Of a stretch of DNA of 8,028 nt, positions 1-7,154 are shown in pieces. A model generated the notes under the pieces. That model searched no databases, had not been told where the DNA came from, and saw nothing but the letters and a program-made list of their open reading frames with translations. Location of the stretch: assembly GCA_023426275.1 (NCBI GenBank), contig JAFABC010000106.1:1-8028 (forward strand). Reading direction: 5' to 3'. Position 1 is the first letter of the stretch; the number at the start of each line of letters is the position of its first letter. Source of the DNA: Pseudomonadota bacterium. GTDB lineage: Bacteria > Desulfobacterota > Desulfovibrionia > Desulfovibrionales > Desulfovibrionaceae. Position numbers and translations under genes: made by a program.

Positions 1-31
1 CAATTTCCCCAGGCAAAGCCTGGGGAAATTG
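1..31 (-). terminator. Perfect palindrome, likely transcription terminator of the caspase-like gene
   Basis: The arms CAATTTCCCCAGGC and GCCTGGGGAAATTG are perfectly complementary over 14 bp around an AAA loop. The GC-rich top and A/T-rich base of the stem are typical of an intrinsic, possibly bidirectional, terminator. It lies about 130 bases beyond the stop of the minus-strand caspase-like gene. Any T-tract on the minus strand would fall before the window start, so the terminator reading is inferred. Confidence 0.55.
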
Positions 32-75
32 CGCCGCCAAGGGTGCGCCAGCGTCGCTTCGCGCCGCAGCAAGAG

Positions 76-129
76 TCCCCCTATCGAGGGGGGCCGGGGA
101 GGGCATCATGCCCCCCGGCCGCCGGAGGC
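76..129 (-). repeat. GC-rich intergenic repeat, copy A
   Basis: Read on the minus strand it opens with GCCTCCGGCGGCC, continues into a hairpin containing CCGGGGGGCATGATGCCC, and ends in a C-rich stretch with CCCCCCTCGA. The same opening recurs at 3177-3188 (one mismatch), 7054-7066 and 7951-7963, and the 18-base hairpin core is identical to 7996-8013. It begins 31 bases after the caspase-like stop codon. A small extra stem, CCCCC (77-81) with GGGGG (88-92), closes the far end. Confidence 0.7.
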
Positions 130-160
130 GTCTCACAGCCCCCTCTCGTGCAAACCGGCC

Positions 161-3031
161 CTAGTAGGCCGCGATCGGGAAGTCTTCCACGGTGCCGGGC
201 ACGCCGGTGGTCGGGGTCTGCTCCCCGTTGGTGAGCTCCTTGACGCGCTCGGAGATGTAGAGGTCGAGCATCTTGAAGGTGACGCGGCCGGTATGGCGCG
301 TGTCGGCCTTGCCGCGCACGCCTTCCACAAGCGCCTTGGTGAAGGCCCCGTTTTGCCATTCCGGCTTTTCGAGGGAGTATTGCCGCCCGGTGGAGGCGGC
401 GAAGACGACCGCGCCGTTGCCGGCGCTGGCCAGTTCGTTGATGACGCCGTTGAGGTCGGTCATGCCGCGCCGGCCGGCGCCCATGATGGAGCCGCTGTGG
501 CAGGTGTCCACAAAAAAGAGCGTCTTGCCCACAATGTTGCGGATGGTCTTTTGTACTTCCGTGACGGGCAGACCGGTGGCGCGCAGCTTTTCCATATTGG
601 CCGTGGTCGGCAGAAAGTAATAGTCGCCGTTTTTATCATCCACGCCATGCCCGGCCATGAAGATCATGGCCACGTCATGCTGGGTGGTCTGCCGTTCGAT
701 CCAGTCGAGTCCCTCCAGGATGGCGTCCTTGGTGGCGGCCCCGTCGGTGAGCGTGCGTATGACGACGTTGTTGTAAAGCCGCCCTTTCTGGCCGGCCATG
801 ACCTGGGCGAAATCCTGGGCGTCCTTGGCCGGGTAGCGCAGGGCCAGGGACTTGTCGGCGTAGTCGCCAACGCCGATGGCCAGCACATAGAGATTGGCCG
901 CCGGCGCGGCGGCCGTGCCCTGCTGACCGCCCCACTTGAGGCGCACGGTGGCCGGGGCCGAGGGACCGTTCGTGTTGTCGGCCGCCACGGACAGCACCAC
1001 ATCGCGCCGGGGCAGCGTGATTTTCGATTGGAGCACGCTCGGTTCGAAGCCGCGCCCGGTCAGGGCGGGATGCTCCTCGGCCACGCGCGCGCCATCGACA
1101 AGCAGGCGCACGGCGGTGATGTCCTCGCCGCCGGGACTGCGCACGGCGAATTTGACCGTCACATCCGGCGAGGTGAAGGCCTGACCGGGCGTCGGGGACA
1201 GAATTTCCACGATGGGCGGTCTGGCCGTCAGCACCGAGGGCGAGCGCACGTCGCCGCCCCGGGCGGCATTGGCGGCGGCCAGGGCCCGGTTTTCATCAAG
1301 TGTGCGCAGCACCAGATCCACCACATCGGGCCGGTGGAAGGCGTTGCGAAAGCGCGAGGCCGGAAAGAAGTCCGCGGCATGATCGGGGCCGTTGTTGACG
1401 TTCCAACCGATCAGATCCTCGCCGCCCGGGGAGGCGTCGTAATACCCGTCCGGCGTCCACAACACCCAGCGCTTGCCGTCGGCATTGGGGAAAAGGGCCA
1501 GTATCTCGTGGCCGTCCTCCATGCGATACCAGCGGATGGAACCGTCACCCATGGCCGCCGCCGCGACCTTGCCGTCGCCGCTGACATTGACGGCCCAGAC
1601 CGTGTCCGGAGCCGGCGTGCGCCACAAGGGACGCCCATCGGCCCCATAGGCCCGGACGTTCCAGGACGTGCCGAGCACGAAGCGCCGGTTGTCCGGGGCG
1701 ATGGACAGGGAAAAGGCGGTTTCGAATTCCTTGAGTTCAAGCGGCCGGCCGGCGAGCATGGGCGACCGGCTGCCCTGCCAGCCGGTGACGACGAGTCCCG
1801 GAGCCTGGGTGCGGGCGGCAATGAGGTCCGGCGTGGGCGCGGCGATCTGGCGCAGATCGCGTCCGGGCAGACCGAAGCGGTAAAAGCCCTTTTTGGGCGT
1901 GGCCGCATAGGCCACGGTCTCGCCGGTGCGGTCGAGATAAAAGGTGCCGGCTGCGGAGCGAAAGTCGCGGATGGCCGGGGAACGGGTCATGGCCAGGCTG
2001 CCGTCCGGGCGCAGCACGCCCCAGCGCGGCGCCACCGTGCCGTAGGCCAGTCCGCCGTCGGGCAACGGACACAATGTGACCACGGCGGCCTTGCCGGTGT
2101 CGAAATCCTTATAGGCGACAAAGTCCGCCGGCTGGAACCGCCGGACCGGGCAGCCCCGGTCCGTGACCCAGCGACCGGCGGCCAGAAGCGAGCCGTCGGC
2201 GGCGAATGCCACCGAGGCCAGATTGCCGTTGTCCACACCGGCCAGATTGGGCGCGCCGAGCAGATTCAGGGTTTCGGCGTCGAGGACCGTGACGGCGGTC
2301 GTGTCGGTGAAGCCCACGGCCAGCTGGGTATTGTCGGGTGAAAAGGCCAGCGAAAACGGTCGCGTGCCCCCCTGCACCCGGGTTTTGGCCACCAGTGACA
2401 AGTCGGTGTCGGTCACCCGGTACAGCCGCACGGCTCCGTCGTAACTGGTCGTGGCCAGATGGTCCCGGCCGTCAAAGGCCGCGCCGTAGCTCTCGCCGCC
2501 GTAGGCCTTGTCGCCGCCGACCAGGGACAGGTCGGACAGCCGCCACACGCGCACGCCCTCCTCGCCCATGACCGCGGCCAGATAGTGGCCGTCCGAAGAG
2601 ACGGTCAGATGGTTGATGACGCTCGGCAGTCCGGTCAGACGGCGCACCATCCGGCCGGACTCGCGTTCGAAGACATAGATGCTGTGCGTCTTGTCCCAGC
2701 CGTAGCCGGTCCAGCCGCCGCAAAACACGTAACGCCCGTCGGGACTCATGGCCACGCTGTACAACCGGCCTTCGTAGTCGTGGCCGATGGGCGGACGCAG
2801 CACGCGCAACTGCTCGCCCGTCTTGATATCCCAGACGCGGCAGGTCTTGTCGTCCGAAGCCGTGGCCAGATAGCGGCCCAGGCCATCCACGGCGATGCGT
2901 TTTATAAGCGCCGTGTGCATGCCGGTCTCGATGCGCAGGATGGGCTCGGTCGGCGGCGTGCCGGCGGCGGCATGGCAGACGGCCAGCAGGGTCATTATAA
3001 TGATGGTCAGCAGGCAAACGCGAACGCGCAT
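161..3031 (-). CDS. Secreted WD40 beta-propeller protein with C-terminal caspase-like (peptidase C14) domain
   Basis: A 956-residue protein. Residues 1-22 form a signal peptide (basic start, hydrophobic LLTIIIMTLLAV, probable cleavage after CHA or CHAAA). LAVC is a poor lipobox, so a soluble periplasmic protein is more likely than a lipoprotein. Residues about 35-515 contain roughly ten WD40-like blades, the clearest being LATASDDKTCRVWDIKTG (55-72). A link motif WTPDGYYDASPGGEDLIGW (525-543) follows, known from other propeller-caspase proteins, then an Ig-like stretch at about 605-700. The caspase domain spans about 713-940, with the catalytic pair His795 in MAGHG and Cys844 in VDTCHSG, so it looks active. 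Bacterial caspase-like enzymes usually cut after Arg or Lys; the substrate here is unknown. The start is the ATG at 3031, with AGGAG (3039-3043) seven bases upstream; extension to 3211 would cross the promoter and terminator and lose the signal peptide. It stands alone, with its own promoter. Confidence 0.92.
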   Translation of the reverse strand: MRVRVCLLTIIIMTLLAVCHAAAGTPPTEPILRIETGMHTALIKRIAVDGLGRYLATASDDKTCRVWDIKTGEQLRVLRPPIGHDYEGRLYSVAMSPDGRYVFCGGWTGYGWDKTHSIYVFERESGRMVRRLTGLPSVINHLTVSSDGHYLAAVMGEEGVRVWRLSDLSLVGGDKAYGGESYGAAFDGRDHLATTSYDGAVRLYRVTDTDLSLVAKTRVQGGTRPFSLAFSPDNTQLAVGFTDTTAVTVLDAETLNLLGAPNLAGVDNGNLASVAFAADGSLLAAGRWVTDRGCPVRRFQPADFVAYKDFDTGKAAVVTLCPLPDGGLAYGTVAPRWGVLRPDGSLAMTRSPAIRDFRSAAGTFYLDRTGETVAYAATPKKGFYRFGLPGRDLRQIAAPTPDLIAARTQAPGLVVTGWQGSRSPMLAGRPLELKEFETAFSLSIAPDNRRFVLGTSWNVRAYGADGRPLWRTPAPDTVWAVNVSGDGKVAAAAMGDGSIRWYRMEDGHEILALFPNADGKRWVLWTPDGYYDASPGGEDLIGWNVNNGPDHAADFFPASRFRNAFHRPDVVDLVLRTLDENRALAAANAARGGDVRSPSVLTARPPIVEILSPTPGQAFTSPDVTVKFAVRSPGGEDITAVRLLVDGARVAEEHPALTGRGFEPSVLQSKITLPRRDVVLSVAADNTNGPSAPATVRLKWGGQQGTAAAPAANLYVLAIGVGDYADKSLALRYPAKDAQDFAQVMAGQKGRLYNNVVIRTLTDGAATKDAILEGLDWIERQTTQHDVAMIFMAGHGVDDKNGDYYFLPTTANMEKLRATGLPVTEVQKTIRNIVGKTLFFVDTCHSGSIMGAGRRGMTDLNGVINELASAGNGAVVFAASTGRQYSLEKPEWQNGAFTKALVEGVRGKADTRHTGRVTFKMLDLYISERVKELTNGEQTPTTGVPGTVEDFPIAAY

Positions 3032-3065
3032 GGCATCACTCCTGGCCCGATTCCGGGCGGCGCGC

Positions 3066-3094
3066 ATTCTTGTCCCGGCGCTCCAGCGCGTCAA
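3066..3094 (-). promoter_or_regulatory. Sigma-70-type promoter for the caspase-like gene
   Basis: On the minus strand TTGACG (3094-3089) and AAGAAT (3071-3066) are separated by exactly 17 bases, matching five and four of six consensus bases. Transcription would begin near 3059 and give a leader of about 28 bases. That leader contains a small hairpin, GCCCG (3045-3049) with CGGGC (3054-3058), just ahead of the AGGAG ribosome binding site. Predicted by eye only. Confidence 0.45.
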
Positions 3095-3097
3095 GAG

Positions 3098-3123
3098 GCA
3101 AGAAATCGGGGCGCCGCCCCGAT
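3098..3123 (-). terminator. Intrinsic terminator of the FAD/Fe-S dehydrogenase gene
   Basis: A perfect 8-bp stem, ATCGGGGC (3105-3112) with GCCCCGAT (3116-3123) and a 3-base loop, is followed on the minus strand by TTTCTTGCC, a short T-rich tail. It lies about 70 bases after the dehydrogenase stop codon and directly before the -35 box of the caspase-like gene, so the two genes are probably separate transcription units. Confidence 0.55.
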
Positions 3124-3132
3124 CGGGCAGCC

Positions 3133-3188
3133 GCACGCCCCTTTCGGGAGGGTCCGGGGGGGGCAGTGCCCCTCCCGGCCGCCGGAGG
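3133..3188 (-). repeat. GC-rich intergenic repeat, copy B
   Basis: On the minus strand it reads CCTCCGGCGGCC, then a 25-base near-palindrome, CCGGGAGGGGCA facing TGCCCCCCCCGG with one A-C mismatch, then GGACCCTCCCGA. The last 12 bases are identical to copy C (7089-7100). It starts six bases after the stop codon of the FAD/Fe-S dehydrogenase, the same side and orientation relative to the upstream gene as copy A. Confidence 0.7.
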
Positions 3189-3194
3189 TATCTT

Positions 3195-6056
3195 CTATCC
3201 CTTGTCCCCATCCCCGGGCCGGCTGGCCCGGTCCACCAAATAGACGATGGACTGGTACGGAATGCCGGCGTGGTGCGTCAGGCCGATCTCGCAGGTGCGG
3301 CTGTTGCAGTAGCCGGTCGTGGTGGACGCCGGCAGTTGCGGCCTGAGGTCGGCCAGGGCCGCGGCGTTGAGTTCGGGATAGAAAAAGCCCCGGTCGCCGG
3401 CGAAGCCACAGCAGTGGATGCCGCGCGGCACGACGACTTCCCGGGCACAGGCCTTGGCCAGGGCGTTGAACTTGGCCGTCAGCCCCATTTTGACCGAGGT
3501 GCAGGAGACGTGCAGGGCCACGGTCTCCGGCACGGGGGTGATGTCCAGGTGTTCCAGGCAAAAGTCGTGGATGAATTCCACCGGCTCATGGAGCGTAAGC
3601 CGCGGCTCCATCTTGCAGCGCATGGTGTAGAGACAGGGGCTGGCATCGCACAGGATGGGGATGGCCCCGTCCTGACTGACCTTGCGCAGAACCGCCTCCA
3701 ACTCGGCGGATTTGCGGTCGGCCTCGCCGTGCATCCCCTTGGATTCGAGGGTCAGGCCGCAGCACAACCCCTTCATGCCTTCCGGGAAGATCACGTCGTA
3801 GCCGGCCTTGGCCAGGACGGACATGGTGGCTTCGAACAGGCCGCGCTGGTCCGGGTCCAGGCTGGAAGGCCCCATGGACCGGGTGGTGCAGCTCGGGAAA
3901 TAGACGACCTGGCGTCCCTTGCCTTGGCAGGTGTCGTGAAACCGCATCCGGGGCGCGGCCTTGGGCGCGGACGGCGTCCAATAGGGCACGAGACCGCCGG
4001 AAATCCGGCGCAACCCGTGGGTCATGGCGGTCATGACCCGGGTGCCGAGCACGGCATGGACGGCATTGGACAGCCCCAGTCCCTGGCGCGCCAGGGAGGT
4101 GACCAGCCCGTAGTGGTCGGCCACCCAGCGGGCGATACGGCGACCGCGTTCGGTGGATTCCCGCCGGCGGTAGTCCTTGGTGAACACACCCGTATCCACG
4201 GACACCGGACAGACCGTGGCGCACAGCCCGTCGGCGGCGCAGGTCTGGTTGCCGAAGTAGGCGTAGTCCTTGTGGAAGCGGTCGTACTCCGCCGTGTCCC
4301 CGTGGGAGGCGGCCAGAGCCATGTGGCGTTGCAGGGTGATGCGCTGGCGCGGCGTGGTGGTGACGTTTCGCGAGGGACACACCGACTCGCAGTAGCCGCA
4401 TTCGATGCAGGGGTCGATCAGCGGATTGACCTGCGGCAGCGGCTTGAGGTTTTTCATGTGCACCTGCGGATCGTCGGTGAGGATGACACCGGGATTGAGC
4501 AGGTTGTCGGGGTCAAAGGCGCGCTTCAGGCGCTGCATGAAGGCGTAGGCGGTCTTGCCCCACTCCATCTCCACGAAGGGAGCCATGTTGCGGCCGGTAC
4601 CGTGCTCGCCCTTGAGCGATCCGTCATAGCGGCCAACGACCATCGTGGTCACGTCGTCGATGAGCCGGCGGTAATTGGCCACGGAGGTCTCGTCGCCGAA
4701 ATCCGGACAGAAGACGAAATGCAGGTTGCCTTCCAGGGCATGGCCGAAAATAATGCCTTCGGAAAAGCCGTGCCGGGCCATGAGCCCCTGGAGTTCCACG
4801 GCGCCCTCGGCCAGATGGTCGATGGGAAAGACCACGTCCTCGATGATGACGGCGCTGCCCGGCTTCCTGGCCCCCCCCACGGAGGTGAAAAGGCCCCGGC
4901 GGATATTCCAGAGCTTTTCGTAGTCCGCCTTCTTATCCATAAAAAGCAGCGGGAAAACCGGCTCGATGTCGGCCACCCGGGACAGGGCCTCGTCGATGCG
5001 GCCCAGCAGTTCGCCCTTGTCCGCGCCCCGGACCTCGACCAGGATGGCGCAGACGCCCTGCTCCAGCCCCTTCAGGTAGTCCGGCATCCCGGGCTTGTCC
5101 TCCACGGAGCGCAGCGAGGCCCGATCCATGAGCTCCACGGCGGACACGTTGCCGGCCCGAAGCGCCGTGGCCGCCCGGCAGGCGTCGGCGATGGACGGAT
5201 AGAGCATCAGCGACGAGGCCTTGAAGGGATGTTCGATCACGGTGCGGTAGGTGACCTCGCCGATAAAGGCCAAGGTGCCCTCGGAGCCGACAATCAGGTG
5301 CAGCAGGATGTCGAAGGGGTCCTCGAAATCCACGAAGGCGTTGATGCTGTAGCCGGTGGTGTTCTTGATCTTGAATTTGCGCCGGATACGCCCGGTCAGT
5401 TCGGCGTCGGCCAGGATTTCCCGGCGGATGGCGACAAGCTCGTCCAGCAAGGCGGCGTGGGTGGCGGCAAAGCGCTGCCGGGAGACGGGATCGGCCGTGT
5501 CCAGGGTGTCGCCGTCCACGAACACGAGCTTCATGGACTCCACGGTCTTGTAGCTGTTCTCGGCCGTGCCGCAGCACATGCCCGAGGAATTGTTGGCCGC
5601 GATGCCGCCGATCATGCAGGCGTTGATGGAGGCCGGGTCCGGGCCGATCTTGCGGCCGTGGGGGGCCAGACGGAAGTTGGCTTCCGCCCCGATGACGCCG
5701 GGTTCGATGCTGACATGGCCCGCGCCGGGATGGATGCGCAACTCCCGGAAATTGCCGGCCAGATAGACCAGCACGGAATCGGTGAGCGCCTGCCCCGACA
5801 AACTGGTGCCGGCGGTGCGGAAGGTCACGGGCACCCTGGTGTCCGAGGCCGCGCGCAACAGCCAGGCCACTTCCCCGGCGGTTTTCACCTTGACCACGAT
5901 CCTGGGGACCAGGCGGTAAAAACTGGCGTCGTCGCCCAGGGCCAGGGTGTGGAAGGGGCCGAGAAACACGCGGTCGGCCGGAATAAAGACGGCAAGGCGG
6001 TCGTAAAAGGCCTTGTGCGCCGGAGGCAGGGTGTCGGCGGGCTTGGGGGAAGACAT
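3195..6056 (-). CDS. FAD/4Fe-4S/CCG-domain 2-hydroxyacid dehydrogenase, D-lactate dehydrogenase (Dld-II) type
   Basis: A 953-residue flavo-iron-sulfur protein that probably oxidises D-lactate or a similar 2-hydroxyacid at the cytoplasmic face of the membrane and passes electrons to the respiratory chain. Residues about 45-200 are the FAD-binding part (FRTAGTSLSGQA at 79-90; GPDPASINACMIGGIAANNS at 138-157). Residues about 240-525 are the FAD-oxidase C-terminal domain, with the HALEGNLHF (439-447) and GEHGTG (483-488) motifs. Two ferredoxin-like motifs follow: Cys550, 553, 556, 560 and Cys606, 612, 616. Two CCG domains come last (Cys723, 765-766, 803, 808; Cys852, 882-883, 917, 922), the fold that binds iron-sulfur in heterodisulfide reductase-like proteins. 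All key residues are present. Length and order match the single-chain Dld-II form rather than split GlcD/GlcF. The ATG at 6056 has AAGGAG (6063-6068) six bases upstream. Glycolate or 2-hydroxyglutarate are alternative substrates. It is not in an operon with lactate permease or other lactate genes here. Confidence 0.93.
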   Translation of the reverse strand: MSSPKPADTLPPAHKAFYDRLAVFIPADRVFLGPFHTLALGDDASFYRLVPRIVVKVKTAGEVAWLLRAASDTRVPVTFRTAGTSLSGQALTDSVLVYLAGNFRELRIHPGAGHVSIEPGVIGAEANFRLAPHGRKIGPDPASINACMIGGIAANNSSGMCCGTAENSYKTVESMKLVFVDGDTLDTADPVSRQRFAATHAALLDELVAIRREILADAELTGRIRRKFKIKNTTGYSINAFVDFEDPFDILLHLIVGSEGTLAFIGEVTYRTVIEHPFKASSLMLYPSIADACRAATALRAGNVSAVELMDRASLRSVEDKPGMPDYLKGLEQGVCAILVEVRGADKGELLGRIDEALSRVADIEPVFPLLFMDKKADYEKLWNIRRGLFTSVGGARKPGSAVIIEDVVFPIDHLAEGAVELQGLMARHGFSEGIIFGHALEGNLHFVFCPDFGDETSVANYRRLIDDVTTMVVGRYDGSLKGEHGTGRNMAPFVEMEWGKTAYAFMQRLKRAFDPDNLLNPGVILTDDPQVHMKNLKPLPQVNPLIDPCIECGYCESVCPSRNVTTTPRQRITLQRHMALAASHGDTAEYDRFHKDYAYFGNQTCAADGLCATVCPVSVDTGVFTKDYRRRESTERGRRIARWVADHYGLVTSLARQGLGLSNAVHAVLGTRVMTAMTHGLRRISGGLVPYWTPSAPKAAPRMRFHDTCQGKGRQVVYFPSCTTRSMGPSSLDPDQRGLFEATMSVLAKAGYDVIFPEGMKGLCCGLTLESKGMHGEADRKSAELEAVLRKVSQDGAIPILCDASPCLYTMRCKMEPRLTLHEPVEFIHDFCLEHLDITPVPETVALHVSCTSVKMGLTAKFNALAKACAREVVVPRGIHCCGFAGDRGFFYPELNAAALADLRPQLPASTTTGYCNSRTCEIGLTHHAGIPYQSIVYLVDRASRPGDGDKG

Positions 6057-6216
6057 GCAGCACTCCTTAAAAGCGGCGTCAGGCGTCGCGGCTATGGGAA
6101 GGGTGGTGTCCGCTATGCCATGTTTTCGGGCCGGGGGGCAATGCGGGAAGGGTCCACGGCAATACGATCCGGAAAAAAAGCAAGAAATGCCGCACGGTCG
6201 CGAAACAGAGATTTTC

Positions 6217-6245
6217 GTGACAAACGTCGCGGAGTCGGCTAAACT
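6217..6245 (+). promoter_or_regulatory. Sigma-70-type promoter for the DUF5343-like gene
   Basis: GTGACA (6217-6222) and TAAACT (6240-6245) are spaced by 17 bases, so transcription would start near 6252 in an A/T-rich stretch. If this promoter is real, the upstream TTG at 6245 cannot be the start codon because it overlaps the -10 box. Confidence 0.4.
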
Positions 6246-6283
6246 TGCATCCCAAATTACATATTTTTCAACGTCTCGAAAAC

Positions 6284-6290
6284 AAGAGGT
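6284..6290 (+). promoter_or_regulatory. Ribosome binding site favouring the GTG start at 6299
   Basis: AAGAGGT ends eight bases before the GTG at 6299. It sits in the loop of a weak 5-bp hairpin (CGAAA 6277-6281 with TTTCG 6290-6294). The later ATG at 6353 has no recognisable ribosome binding site, so this site is the reason for the chosen start. Confidence 0.4.
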
Positions 6291-6298
6291 TTCGCCAG

Positions 6299-7147
6299 GT
6301 GTTGTTTTCCCGCCCAAGGCCCCGCGAGACCCCGGTGCCCCCATCGTTTCGGATGCCGCCGCGCCTGGGATATCAGACCGCCCAGTCCCTGCCGAGCGGC
6401 TATTCCCTCAAAACGGCCAGCCTGCCGCAGTATTGCAAGGCGTTGCAGAAGGGGGACGTGCCGGAAGTGTTCGACGCCGCCTTTCTGACGGCGCTCGGCT
6501 TCCGGTTCGCCATCGACCGGTCCTTCATCGAGATTCTCAAGGACTTGCGCTTTCTGGACTCGCGCGGCCGCCCAACGGCGCGGTACCGGGATTACCGAAA
6601 TCCGGCCATGGCCCAAAAAGCGCTTGGCGAAGGCATCCGGGAAGCCTACGCCGAGCTCTTCAAGGCCCATCCCGACGCGGCCACCATGACGGACCAGGAA
6701 GTCATCGACGCGCTCAAGCCGCTTTATGCCGGAACAAAACCCGATATGATGGTGTGCGGCATCGCCAGGACCTTCGTGGCCTTGTGCCGTATTGCCGCCA
6801 CACCGAAAACCGGCGCAAAGACCGGGACGATCCGGAACCAGGGGCCGGGCTCCACGCCGCCCTCCGCGCCGACAACGCCCGCCGCCAAACCAAAACTCCC
6901 TCCGTCCGGCGCATCCGGCAGCCCCGAAGCCCGCCCCGCGACGCCGGCCAACCGGATCATCCTGTCGCCCAAGGCCAATCCGGCGACAATCCACGACGCC
7001 ATTTTCGAAAGCCTCAGGCGCACGCTCCCGGCCATCGCAAACGAAGAAGGAATGCCTCCGGCGGCCGGGAGGAACGACGGCCCCTCCCGGACCCTCCCGA
7101 ACAGGGAATGCGGGGATGCCGGACGGTGGCCGGCGGCGGCTTCCTGA
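6299..7147 (+). CDS. DUF5343-like protein of unknown function
   Basis: A 282-residue protein if GTG 6299 is used (264 from ATG 6353). Residues about 30-167 resemble the DUF5343 family: SLPSGYSLKTASLPQYCKAL, then FLTALGFRFAIDRSFIEIL, LDSRGRPTARYRDYR and IREAYAELF. No enzyme motif, signal peptide or membrane segment is seen. A Pro/Ala/Thr-rich, probably disordered linker (about 168-217) leads to a short helical block ATIHDAIFESLRRTL (229-243), which I recall in other members. The family's role is not known to me and the neighbours give no clue. The final 31 residues (from Met252) lie in or beyond a GC-rich intergenic repeat and look like read-through of non-coding DNA. Starts at TTG 6245 and ATG 6353 are alternatives: the first overlaps the predicted promoter; the second starts closer to the conserved domain but lacks a ribosome binding site. 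Confidence 0.8.
   Translation: MLFSRPRPRETPVPPSFRMPPRLGYQTAQSLPSGYSLKTASLPQYCKALQKGDVPEVFDAAFLTALGFRFAIDRSFIEILKDLRFLDSRGRPTARYRDYRNPAMAQKALGEGIREAYAELFKAHPDAATMTDQEVIDALKPLYAGTKPDMMVCGIARTFVALCRIAATPKTGAKTGTIRNQGPGSTPPSAPTTPAAKPKLPPSGASGSPEARPATPANRIILSPKANPATIHDAIFESLRRTLPAIANEEGMPPAAGRNDGPSRTLPNRECGDAGRWPAAAS
7054..7100 (+). repeat. GC-rich intergenic repeat, copy C, inside the 3' end of the DUF5343-like gene
   Basis: It opens with GCCTCCGGCGGCC (7054-7066), forms an 8-bp stem CCGGGAGG (7065-7072) with CCTCCCGG (7083-7090), and ends GGACCCTCCCGA as in copy B. It has the same orientation relative to the upstream gene as copies A and B, but lies before that gene's stop codon, so it is translated. 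Confidence 0.7.
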
Positions 7148-7154
7148 TGTTTCA

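Larger units (their letters stand above)
6057..6298. other. Divergent intergenic region
   Basis: This 242-base gap separates the starts of the minus-strand dehydrogenase and the plus-strand DUF5343-like gene. The part near the dehydrogenase is GC-rich and I find no convincing -10/-35 pair for that gene. The right-hand part (about 6201-6290) is markedly A/T-richer and holds the plus-strand promoter. No clear operator palindrome or sigma-54 site was found. Confidence 0.6.

Noticed and set aside
29..2341. 770-codon open frame on the plus strand opposite the caspase-like gene
   Set aside because: It lies antisense to a gene with clear domains; its translation is Gly/Arg/His-rich without recognisable motifs, as expected of a GC-rich antisense shadow.
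3032..3211. Extension of the caspase-like protein upstream to 3211
   Set aside because: It would bury the signal peptide inside the protein, overlap the dehydrogenase stop and translate repeat, terminator and promoter; ATG 3031 has a good ribosome binding site.
6180..6200. Possible sigma-54 site (GGCATTTCTTGC, minus strand) before the dehydrogenase
   Set aside because: The GG and GC elements are eight bases apart instead of the required ten.
2895..6242. 1115-codon open frame on the plus strand opposite the dehydrogenase
   Set aside because: It covers the dehydrogenase antisense and crosses terminator, repeat and promoter DNA; the product has no family features.
6057..6344. Extension of the dehydrogenase upstream to 6344
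   Set aside because: The added residues resemble no dehydrogenase N-terminus and cross the divergent promoter region; ATG 6056 has AAGGAG at six bases.
161..7147. Caspase-like gene, dehydrogenase and DUF5343-like gene as one defence island
   Set aside because: The caspase-like protein is exported, the dehydrogenase is metabolic, each gene appears to have its own promoter or terminator, and no defence partner is present.
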